DNA from: Membranipora membranacea
Taxonomy: Eukaryota > Bryozoa > Gymnolaemata > Cheilostomatida > Membraniporidae
Direction: 5' to 3'
Assembly (NCBI GenBank): GCA_914767715.1
Contig: OU612065.1
Span: forward strand, 1,800,001 to 1,864,000
DNA length: 64,000 bases
This document shows, one piece after another, positions 43,389 through 54,200 of the stretch. The translations under genes and the position numbers were made by a program. Within the stretch, counting starts at the first letter, position 1, and every line of letters begins with the position of its first letter. The notes beneath the pieces were generated by a model. It searched no databases. It was not told the DNA's origin and saw only the letters and a list, made by a program, of their open reading frames with translations.

Positions 43389-44622
43389 GTAAGTAAATGC
43401 CAGTTTGCATATTAAAGACACACTTCATAGTTACCTAACAGGGTCAGGATCAGATATGAAACGGAAATCAGTACTTTTTGGTATAGCTTATCATTCTGTA
43501 TGTGTTCATGTACAACTTCCATTGATTGAAAATTCACAATCTGATTAAATGTATGTTGGAGTAATGTTATGTGAAATTTTATGAAATTTGTGTCGGCAGT
43601 TTAAAAAAATATACTTCACTAAAATTTGTGCCATTTTTTCGGACCAATTGATATATAATAATTATCTTTTGCAACTGGAAGATTATTTTGGTGACTTTGA
43701 CAGGCCACAGTCAAATTACCTAACATTAATATTATTAATTCAAATGGTAACAAATGTATAGTATTATCTCACCACTTCTTTTTCAGAAACTTCTTTATTT
43801 CTCTTTCGACACTTTGTCAGCACCTTTTTGTCGGCACTCCTCAAAAAAATTTTAGTGATAAAATTTTATATACATTTAATTCAGTGTATATGTGCATGAA
43901 CAGAAGTAAATTACAGACAATAAACGCTAGCAATACATAACAGGATTTATGGTAGTGGTACTGAATATGTATGACGAGAAGTGGGTATATGGAGGAGTTT
44001 TAGTTTTTTTGACAATATCGTTACTCTGTCATTGACGTACTGTTGTGTTTGATTCATGTATTATATGGTTGTCAAAACTTCATACCTGAGAGACTGTCTG
44101 TAAACGTGGGAGTTGCGCTGGTGCTAGAGGTCGGTAATCGGTGGTCTAGCATAGACAAGGCCTTTATTTGTATTATGCAATACTTATGACTCATAATGCA
44201 ATGCATTCAAAATTGTCTTTTTGTAAACAATAGAAGGCTTTATTTCATATCACGCAAAACAATAGGGAAGGCTTTCCCATGCTATAGCTTTTCCATGATT
44301 GTATATCTTAAACACTTCACCAGTCATCGAGCATCCCAACTGAGCACATCATAACCAAGGGCACTACGTCTAATTGTAAGTGCATTTTCAATATTCTACA
44401 TATTGTATTGTATTAAGGCAAGCAAATACTCTTGTATCATTATCATGGCTTGTACAACATGTATGTGCATTATCACATTTATCATTGCTGCTGATTATTA
44501 CCAAACATTATGTCAATTAATTTCTGTGTTCACTATCTCTATTATATTGGATTGCTCTTTATATTTTGATACTATATTTTGTCGACATAATTTACATTGC
44601 TACTACTATGGTGTATTCATCG

Positions 44623-45136
44623 ATAGACAGTTTACTGAGCTCTGATTTAGGCCCCAATTTGGAGTTGTCCTCTCTCCAGTTTGGTACTTTTAACCCACGC
44701 CGCATAGGAAAAATGTGCTGAAAAGAAGGTTATCTTGAAAAACGCTTATAATAGGATAAAAATTATTTTTGATTCGGAATCTGCAACATTGAAAACTCAC
44801 AAGGACATAGTTTGGGAATGAATTTTAGTATTCGGATAGTCAATTATAGCATTTTCTGCCTGTTTTGCGGACAATTTGGCAGAACTTTTCATCATTTTCG
44901 TCACCAAAATTGAGATTTATCAACATTCAAGCCTCCAATGATTTGGAAACCCTGTCTCACAGGGTTTTAAGTGGTGCAGACTCTGAATCGAAAATCATTA
45001 TTATCCTAACATAAGCGGTTTTCAAGATAACCCTCTTTCAGCAGGTTTTCCCTATGCGGCGTGGGTTAAAAGTACCAAACTGGAGAGAGGACAACTCAAA
45101 ATTGAGGAATAAATAAGAGCTCAGAAAACTGTCTAT
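44623..45136. mobile_element. 514-bp inverted-repeat MITE inside element 2
   Basis: Ends ATAGACAGTTT and its complement bound arms of about 180 bp. Matching stretches include GGAGTTGTCCTCTCTCCAGT near the outside and GGTTATCTTGAAAA-CGCTTAT farther in. The central part (about 44810-44950) is unpaired. It encodes nothing convincing. Confidence 0.8.
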
Positions 45137-45577
45137 TCTTCCATTTTTCTCTCTTGCATGCTAAATCCTCATATCATTTTCACAGGATTACCAGACAACA
45201 GTTACAGTCACAATAAAGTCACAATTGTACTGCTAATTATTCTACTGCGTGAGTCACGGGATATTCAATTGGCGATCCCAATACACTGTCTTAAAATGTT
45301 TTTGCATTTATTGGTCTGTATTTTCAGGAATTTATATGCTGTTGGTATAATAATAAAAATATGAATTTTTTTTAACTGATCAGTGCAGGGAAGCAAATAA
45401 GATCATGTTTTACAAAGGTTTAAAAACAATGACTAAGAGACAAGTTAGCGAACAATGATGAAAGGATAAAAACGGACGCTACATGTCTATACACAAAAAT
45501 GAAAAGATTATGTCAGTTGCTCAGGATTTATAAGTAAAAAATGTGAAGATAAAAATATTAATGAAAAAGACTTATAC

Positions 45578-48500
45578 CTAGGAGCGATGTTCGACTCGTT
45601 GGTCTGGCTTGCTTTAGTGATATCTGCCTGTCGTGATAACAGGCAGGTATGGATGTAGCGGATGGCATACATTGCAGCTTCTCGACATATCTGAGGCATG
45701 TGATGTCAAGGTTGACACAGAGCTCATTTAGGTTCAAGTGCGCTAACAGTTCATCATAATTGTCAAGAGCAGGATGAATGAGTCTTCAGCAAAGCTTTTG
45801 GTGGCGCTCAAGTAGAACACGAGCTTTGTAAAAAAGTAACAAACACTCTGTCCCTACACCAGGTATTGTTTGACTGGAATATCGATTCCAGGGACTATAG
45901 ATATAGATAGATATCTATAGTCTCTGGTGTACCTTTAATGTTTCTAATAGCGTCTCACAACCAGAAAAGTTACTTTGGATCCAGTTCGGTGTATCGCTGC
46001 AGAATAGTTCCAGGATACTGAGAGTGATAGAATTAGACCAGAATAAATCCAACATGATAACGTGTTAAATCTGTCGGCAATATGTAGGCCATAAGAAACA
46101 AGAATAGATGTATTAGGTTTGACCATACACTAAATTTACTTACTACTGTATATTAAATCTATGTGTTCAACCATCAAGTCCCTCCTTTATACCCTTAGGG
46201 ATCACCTTATGGCTGTTTATGACACAGCAGTTGTTTTCTCATATCAAGTGGCTAATTTACATTTGATTCATGAATTATATGCATTGCTTTGATTTCATTT
46301 TGGAGAAAATCGGGTTCTATGGGCTTATACCATAAAAAATAATTGGGTGTAGTTCTCCTTTAATATTCAAGCTCATATATTAAGAGCTTTATTCATGTGA
46401 CAAATGTGGTAAATTGATCACTCACATCTTGACGAATCTTGGTTCCTGTAACTGCGTTGGGCTGCTGGATTTGTCCTGCCAATCGCTGGGTGTGCATGCT
46501 AATTGGGCTGGCATTGTATGGCTTTGGTGCGTTTGGGGCTTTGTAGCTATTGTGCCCAATTAGATGCACTGTGTATGTGACACTGTGGATATAATACCTT
46601 AGTTGCCCTCTGGAGCTCTGCGATGATTCATGTTGTAAATGTAATTTTAAATGCTCCGTCGTTCATAAAATTTTTTATTAATTTCTGGGCAAAGGTAATT
46701 TTGAATAAGATTAGGGAACTTCAATGGTAAGCTTTATTACTTCATTTTCTTGATTAACTTCCAATTGAGTAATTAATTGATTGAGATCAGTTTGAGTAAA
46801 TATTAGATTAAAGTAGTTAAATGGATTACGACGGCTAATATTGAGGCACTTTTTTAACATCTTTACCTGCACCTGATTATTCACCTCTTTTATTACAGTT
46901 TCACGGCGGTTCAGTAACACCAATAAATCATTGCCAGTGACACAAAGTTCACTAAATTGAAACAAACACCTCAGGCTCAGAACAGTTCCTGTCACCTAAA
47001 AAAGTCTCTCCAAGATTTTTATATCATTAATTTTTTTTAGCTTATTAGGCTAGTCATTTCATGACATATACCATGAATATTGTTCAAATGCGATGAATTG
47101 AACTCTAAAATTTTATGGAAAAATCTTCTGAAAACTAGCCTTACATTGTACCAAGGAAAAATATCTTAACAAGGAGGGTAGATTGTACATTTCAGGGGTC
47201 TTCTCAGAATTAAGGGTTAACAGGGACAACTCTGTTTTCACTGGTGGGAGGGTAAATTGCAAAGGTTGAGTACGAGGGCGCCTCTGCCTCTTTCGCATAA
47301 TGTGAGAAAAAGTGTCCCGAAACATCTGATTACAGTTTAAAATCACTAATCAGGTGCAGATACCTAGCTAAATGACAAAAAAAAAAGATTTGTATCAGCC
47401 TCTTTTACGAACCATTAAATACTTTTCTCTATTTTGGTCAAGACTTTGGATTACCATTTGTAAAATAATGTTGTCACATTTAAAAAATATACTGTGTGTT
47501 ATTTTTTTATCATTACGTTGCTTTCATTGCAATAAACAAACATGGCATTCCTTCACAGCAATTTCATACCCCATACTACAAACACCCAAAGTTTGCCTGC
47601 GTCAATCCTAATGATATTAATCTAAGCAGCCAGCTCTCCCAATAACAGGATCGTTTTCTGTCAGCACATTTACAATATGACCCAGGAGAACAGCCTATAC
47701 TGGGTAAACATGTGGGTAAGAATGAGGTAAGTTTTTCTCATCAAATACTCCATTTTCTAAGTTGTCTGTTCAACAACAATGAGTAGAAAACTCTGACTTT
47801 GGACGGTAAAACATTTATTTATGGACTATACTAGTCATGGGAGGGTGGGATAGTCCTTGGTCTAATCTAGTATATTATTATGAGTGCGGCTATAAGAAAA
47901 TGAAACAATAGCACTAATATGTGGTGGATTTGACTATTCACCTTGTCTAGAGCAGTAACCAGCGTAGAGTTTGTGTTATCAACAATTCCATAGCAATGAC
48001 CATCATATTTTTAATTTTCTGGCAGGTTGTAACCAGCCAGACTCTTTGTCAAGGTAATTCAATTTAAAAAATAATGAGTTGATATGACATCATTTTTTCA
48101 TCTAACCCTATTGATGGCTTTCTCAAGAAATTATGACTAGAATCTGCAGGATCCCGCGATCAACAAAGATCTAAACAATGTGACAGTACTAATTTAAATT
48201 GAATTACTAAAAATGTTATGATGTTAGACCTGCAATAAAAAACTGATGTTTGTCTTTATACAATGAGAAGTACCACTGATAGGATATTTCTGTGTTCTAG
48301 AATTGTACTAAAATAATATCAATTATTTTATACAACTAATATAAAATCTACTCGAACTTACTGCTCACCAGCTTGGTGAACACTTTTGACTGACCAAATG
48401 TTTTAAGGCTAGAAGTATTCAGTAGTGACGCCAAGATCAAACCTACAAACAAAACATGAAGAGTGCCTATCATCACACATAATTTAGTAACACTTTCATT

Positions 48501-49034
48501 CTATATTATAAGTATATGCAAAACATATTTTTTCTTTTGGAGATTCATGAAATGGAAAATATCTACATCATAATCATAAAATTCCTGTCTCGATTGGATT
48601 TGTACAATATGACAGCATCAAAAGCCCCATTTGCTTTGGAGGCAACAGAGATTGTTGGGTAAAACATGTTTGCTACAAAATTTAGTATGGCATGAGGTAA
48701 TCAGATGGGCGGAGCACCTGCTATTTGATATGCAATGTTAGACCCCGCCTGGGAACTTACAATGCAACCTCGCCCTAAAGGCACAATGTGAAGAAAATTA
48801 CATAACTCTTGTTATAGCCAATGACAATATAAAAAATAGACAATGTTCATAAATATTTGTGAAGTGGCGGCGTGTGGTTTTTCCGCCACATAAACAAAAT
48901 CATTACATCTCCCAATCAAGTGGTTTTGTTGAGTTGTCATATGGATACTATCCCACTCGCAGTAGGGTTTTATTTTGCTTAGGCTTCAGTTTATTACAGC
49001 TCCCCACCTGTTAACTTTTTCAGCAGCAGCGGTT
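45578..49034 (-). CDS. Second minus-strand exon chain of element 2
   Basis: Six exons with acceptor and donor dinucleotides join in phase: 49034-49008, 48442-48369, 47325-47152, 46995-46867, 46617-46426 and 45690-45578. The reading includes LILASLLNTSSLKTFGQSKV, RKRQRRPRTQPLQFTLPPVK, CVTGNDLLVLLNRRETVIKE, APNAPKPYNASPISMHTQRL and CREAAMYAIRYIHTCLLSRQ. It ends in phase 2 (AG), exactly what the OTU exon at 39756 needs, so it could be an alternative 5' part of the transposase gene or a separate gene with an unseen last exon. I do not recognise a domain. Upstream start not found. Confidence 0.5.
47649..48053 (+). CDS. Possible plus-strand exons in element 2
   Basis: Exon 47649-47726 (after AATAACAG, before GTAAG) reads DRFLSAHLQYDPGEQPILGK; exon 48026-48053 (after TGGCAG) reads VVTSQTLCQ. 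They are in phase with one another but not with the plus-strand exons to either side. No known family is recognised. Confidence 0.25.
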
Positions 49035-49139
49035 CTGTGAAACAAGAAAGTATCAAAAAATTCAAATAATTTACAGTTGATAACAAAATACAAAAGAAAG
49101 ATTTTGGGCAGAATTAGTTTAACCATTAATTTTAGCGCT

Positions 49140-49239
49140 CAAACTGTGTCGGGATAGTTGGTAATAGCATGACATTATCAGTCCCTTTTCCAGTGGTTGA
49201 TAATGTTATGCTACTAACAGCTATCCTAGCACAGTTTGA
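49140..49239. repeat. 100-bp imperfect hairpin
   Basis: CAAACTGTGTCGGGATAG at the left pairs with CTATCCTAGCACAGTTTG at the right, and GACATTATCA pairs with TGATAATGTT, with a few mismatches. It is MITE-like. Confidence 0.75.
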
Positions 49240-49647
49240 TAGAAACAAGATACAGCTGAGTATTCTGTGTTCTTGTACATGGTAGATTGGTGGCTTGTGC
49301 AATGATAAAATGTGGATAATCCATCAAAACAGTAATTATGCGTCAAAATGGATATCCTAGGCCCTTCACTAGAATGTGGTAAAGTGACTAAAACACATTA
49401 TTTCTATCCAACTTTTCTCATATTTTACCCTTGCTGTGTATTGACATTTAATGAGTTCAGCACACATATACAGATCTTGTCACTGCCAAGGACTGAGATC
49501 AGCAGGCACATATGAAAATTTAATATGACGCGCGAGTGTGACTCAGCATCAATTAAAACAATGTCAGCACTAAATCCAAAGGTTTGTCTGCACATGGTCA
49601 AAGAGACAACAATCACAATAAAGTGTGATTTTAGTTCCCCTGGAATC

Positions 49648-49664
49648 GGGGGGGGGGGGGGGGA
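49648..49664. repeat. Poly-G run
   Basis: An uninterrupted run of about 17 G residues. Confidence 0.9.
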
Positions 49665-50572
49665 GAGCTATGTATGTGTGCGTTGTATTCTCTGAGAATT
49701 TAAGTGTTTGCTTAGGATGCTCTGATAAAACTTATAAAATATAACTGATGGTATTATTATTCCCTGACATGTTCGTATGAGATGTGTATGTCTTCTCAAT
49801 GATATGCATGTTTTGAACGGTTTTCAATAATAAGGTTCTTATCATCATACATAAATGGGAAATAAAAGCGTGTAAAAATTACATTAATTATTATAATTAT
49901 TAATTTATATGAAAACGTTATTGAGATTCCTGATACATTCCCCTCTTAAGCACTTGGCACGAATCAATTCTGTTGCAATAGAGTTTATTTACATGATGAC
50001 ATAAATTACCTAATGAGTGATGAACCCCTTAAATTTTCCGAATGTAAGTTATGCATTTTAAATTATAATTCTAATGCTATGTCCCTGTTACACTGGAAAG
50101 ATAGAGGAAATGTTGCAAGAGAGAAATATTTCACTACAGAATTCTGTGTTTTCTAACCCATTAGGGTTGACTGTCATATGTCCGTACATGACCACTTGGA
50201 GGTAGGTTAGATCCTTTGGAAATTGGAAACTAAATAATCAGGCAAGTTGTAGTTTATTGAGTAGCAAGCAGTTAGAGGAATCTGTATCTGTCAGTGTGTC
50301 AAATGTTTTATTGAACCATAGAATACTTCACAACCAAATAAATTGAATGGTTTTTTTTGCAGGCATATATAACATGAATACTGTTAACGCGATATATATC
50401 ACCTGACCTGTTTCTCAAAAACTACTTGGGGCCATTCCTAAAATCCCTCATTGACAAGTATTCTATCTACTTAATCATTTTCTGCCCAGAATGTCTGCAC
50501 CATCGTGGTATTGCGGGCCAGTACCAAAATAAAGTGAGCTGAAGCTGCGATATGGTTTTCCACAGACGCTAG

Positions 50573-50679
50573 ATGGTACAAAAAGATATGTTAACAAATG
50601 TACCTAGTGACCTCCACTACAAGAGTGACGCAGAAGTGATCCATCAAGGAAGGAACACTAACATTGGAGTATACTATTC
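50573..50679 (+). CDS. Plus-strand exon at the right end of element 2
   Basis: An open segment begins ATGGTACAAAAAGATATG just after an AG and ends TATTC before a GTAAGT donor. It reads DMLTNVPSDLHYKSDAEVIH then GRNTNIGVYYS. It ends in phase 2 and would splice in phase to 51237 of the CAP-Gly gene, 118 bp past the end of the transposon. It may be a first exon supplied by the element, an exon of an element gene, or chance. Confidence 0.35.
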
Positions 50680-51039
50680 GTAAGTCATAAATCACACGCT
50701 CAAAAATGCAAATTGTCAAGAACACATTTAATGACTATCCCCTTTTTTTGTCTGAGGTTGATAAAGTCTTAGAGTAAATAAAACATACTACCAAACCTAA
50801 CTGGTTGAGTTCATTGGAACTACTGTTTTAACTGGTTCATTGAAGGAACTGATAAAGCATTATAAGAAAACCTCCATAAAGAAATAAAAATGGTTTTTTT
50901 CCTTAGTTTAGTTCGAGGGAGTTGACTTTTCTTGGAGTTACTGGCCCATGATGGCTCCAAAGAGAGCAGATAGAATGGCCCCAATAGTCCGATACTTATT
51001 TGGGCAAAACATGACATGGGCATTAAGTACAGGTTGGAG

Positions 51040-51119
51040 CAGCGGACTAAAGACCCAAAAATCAGCGGAACATAGAGCCGAACGGAACATAGAGCCGAAC
51101 GGAACATAGACCTGCACCC
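51040..51119 (-). repeat. Type A terminal repeat of element 2
   Basis: Read on the minus strand it starts GGGTGCAGGTCTATGTTCCG, has three TCTATGTTCCG units and ends GGGTCTTTAGTCCGCTG. Confidence 0.9.
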
Positions 51120-51128
51120 ATAAAAGTC
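51120..51128. repeat. Target-site duplication of element 2, right
   Basis: ATAAAAGTC directly after GCACCC, identical to 30825-30833. Confidence 0.9.
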
Positions 51129-51227
51129 TAGTCACTTGAGAGAACTCATGCTACAATAACACAGTTATTTTGGAGAGTATGGCAAGTAATGGCAAGTTTT
51201 GGGCTTGGGTAGGTCACACTAGCAAAG

Positions 51228-54200
51228 ATGCTTAGGATGGAGAGCCACCATTCCGATTCATCACTCAACTTCTCAGAGAGAGATTCCCCAGCATGGGTCA
51301 AACTTTGGAATGCTAACTACAACTCATCAGGTGGCTTGAACTTGGGAGAAAATGGTGAGTATGTTTTCAGTTTTTATTTATTTATTTTTTTATGAATTGA
51401 TAGGTTGTTTTTGTTGATTGATCAATCAATCAATGGTCATCATATCATCAAGAGTATACCAATGACAACTCAGCTACTTATCCATACCACTCCTTCAAAT
51501 CACTGCTATGAATAAACCTTTCACCCTGCTATTGCCTATTATTTGTAATAATGTCACAAATGTGTAAAAGTAGAAAGGATATTCAACCAACCAAGGAGTT
51601 AGAACCACCATACAATACATCATCATAAGACATATCATTCATATCATATATATTAAAGATAGGCTACAACAACACAATTTTGTTTGCTGTGGTTATCTAT
51701 TTATCTGGTTGAGTAGTTGATTTGAACTTCACAATAAGCTGAGCATTGTTGTTGTAGTTACTGCCCTCTGAGTCTTTAGTTTAGGAACCACACTCCCTCT
51801 CTCCAAATATAGTTGTGATGTATTATCATGACTTGAGATAGAAATCATGTTGTGAAGTAACATATCATTTGTGTACTCTTATTTGCTATGGGTCTCTGGA
51901 GCTTGCTAGCATGTTAAGTGTCTCCATTTGGTATGTAACATTCAAAACAGCAGCAACTTTCCTTTGAATATGATTTTTATGCATTTATTGTCTTCCTCTG
52001 GTTTGTGGTTTGTGGTTCGTAGTGGTTGGTAATGACTTAAGACATCACTGTGAAAGCATGACATGTCCGTTGCATTCGGATGGTTGTATATAGATGGTTA
52101 GACGTGGTTAGTTCCTGATCATAAATTGAAAAGCAGAAGCATTTGGAGTTCTCTGTAGTTTCCTAGCCTATCATTCAGCAACCAATGTAGTATTAGTTTA
52201 ATATTAGTTTGATATCAATATTGTCGTTCGCATTCGCTTTTCTTGCAAATACGGAGCCTACTCTGACACAATGAGGGCTGTGTGTTGTACCCTTGATCAT
52301 CCGCAGGAGCACATGATCCCTGCTTAGCTGTTTAAGCTGCCGTCTCTTCTGTATTCTTTTTATATTGGAGATTTTTACACTGTTATGTATGTAGCATAGC
52401 ATGATTGCGTCAGACTCTCCCATTGTTTGGTCCCAAGGAAGCACTGCTTCAGGCTGCCATTATCTGTTATGTTATCCATTATTTCTGTTATCGTTGAGTT
52501 TGTCAGCCCTAGGCGAAGTCACGCTTGTTCGTTGTTGACAGGAAGGTTGATTCTCGACATTTTGTGTGGTTTAAAAAAATGTTACATCAATGTTGACTTG
52601 GATTGATCCCCTATCTTCCATTCTTCATTGTGCTCTTCTGGTATTTACTACTTTTGTTGTCTGGTCTCTCACGAGGTAGAATCTTCCCACATTATCCCTT
52701 CTTAAATCGTGTACTACAGAGCAGTGTATCTTCATCACCAACACAACAGACCCAATATTCATAGGAGCTTGAGTTTTTTTGGTAGTCACAATTTGCCCCT
52801 GGTGGTGCTGCCACATCATTCCAGGTGGTATGGTAAACATTTTTTATGATACTCTAGACTTCTTAATTGTAATTATCAATTCTGAAAGCCATAATTCTAA
52901 GTGTTGTGTTTCCTCAAAAAGACTGTATGTGAATAATTTCAAATTTTCTTTCATACCAAAACCTGACAGGCATTATATACATGTACACATATATTAGTCA
53001 CATGATATCTCAGTCAATTATTAGCCCCAAATAATTACATCACTACATCACTGATATTTATGTAAGAATCAATTTATTGTCTTTGCCACTTTGTTAATTA
53101 TGATCTCACCATTTCAATTTTCACCATTACATAAACCGCCACAACTCTCAATGTATGAGAAAAAAAGAACATATTTCACTGAATTGCTAGGACATTCCTC
53201 GTTAGACTATCTGATTGACTTCAGCTACTGATAATGAACATGTTTCTCAGTAAATTGTTGACAATGGATGTTAACAATTTGCTGGTATTACACAGCGCAG
53301 TCCTTGCGCTTGTCTACAATCATGCCTACCATTGCTATCATGACCTGCTCCGCTACATGCTCCGCTACATGCTGTGCTCGTTTTCGATGTGTAATGATAG
53401 GTTGTAAGTTTTGTGTAGATTTTTCTTGATCGCTTCTCGACAAGATTTTCATCAAACTGGTGAAAGATTGTTATTATCATTCTGCTCCTAATCAGTAATC
53501 AGCAATCATGGTTTACGTAAATACCATCATGTTGCTCTCGCGGCGGGCATAGTAGCCTTACGACTTGTACCCTCTACTTTACATCAGCGCCATAAAGCAA
53601 CATGCAATAAAACACCACTTGATCGCTGTGTAAGCTCAATTGCCATTTGAGAAAGAATGCGTGATGACTTTTTTATAGAACTCAATGAACATGATAATTA
53701 TTTCAATTATTAACAAATTATTAAATGGCGATGCCCTAAAAAGTTTACTTCAGTTTTAAGAGTGCTTATAATAATGTCACTTTCCTGTTTCGGTCAACTC
53801 AGACCGTTTGAACCTGGCTTGAAAATGATGTATAACTTCTGTGATCCGGTGATAAGAAGACACTGGAAGATAGCTGGGAGCTAAATTTGACCTGTAAATG
53901 TAATTGGTGATGTATTCTACCCCAGTACATCAGTTATAGCTGTGGGCAGAATGGCCTCAATTAATTATGCTAATAAAGGAGATTATGATCTCTGGTATAA
54001 AAATGGTCATGGATTAATGCCACCATGACCATTATTATTCACAACCTACCAATCAATGGGATTGATTGATTGGTGAGTATTAACATTAGTCACACCTCAC
54101 TATAGGCTGAGTGTAGATTTCTGTTTACGTCATTTGCCTTTCACCGCTTGAACCACTAGCATGTTGCATCATTGCTAGTATGACTTTGTGTCATCTAAAG

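Larger units (their letters stand above)
30834..51119 (-). mobile_element. Element 2: 20.3-kb autonomous MULE-like transposon
   Basis: The element starts GGGTGC and ends GCACCC, flanked by an exact 9-bp duplication (ATAAAAGTC), the length typical of Mutator-like elements. Its left end is type B (30834-30908) and its right end is inverted type A (51040-51119). Both are arrays of TCTATGTTCCG-like motifs closed by GGGTCTwTAGTCCGCTG. Inside is a complete-looking minus-strand gene with PHD, OTU, FLYWCH and MULE transposase domains (43060-33163). Other likely coding exons lie on both strands. Internal MITE-like hairpins occur at 32312-32426, 44623-45136 and 49140-49239. At 20 kb it is unusually large; some internal DNA may be later insertions or captured sequence. 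Confidence 0.88.

Noticed and set aside
45158-45364. Plus-strand ORF next to the inverted-repeat MITE
   Set aside because: The predicted peptide looks like random AT-rich translation, and it partly follows from the MITE flank.
30834-51119. Polinton/Maverick or other virus-like giant element
   Set aside because: No protein-primed polymerase, integrase, packaging ATPase or capsid genes were seen; the target duplication is 9 bp, not 6 bp, and the transposase is MULE type.
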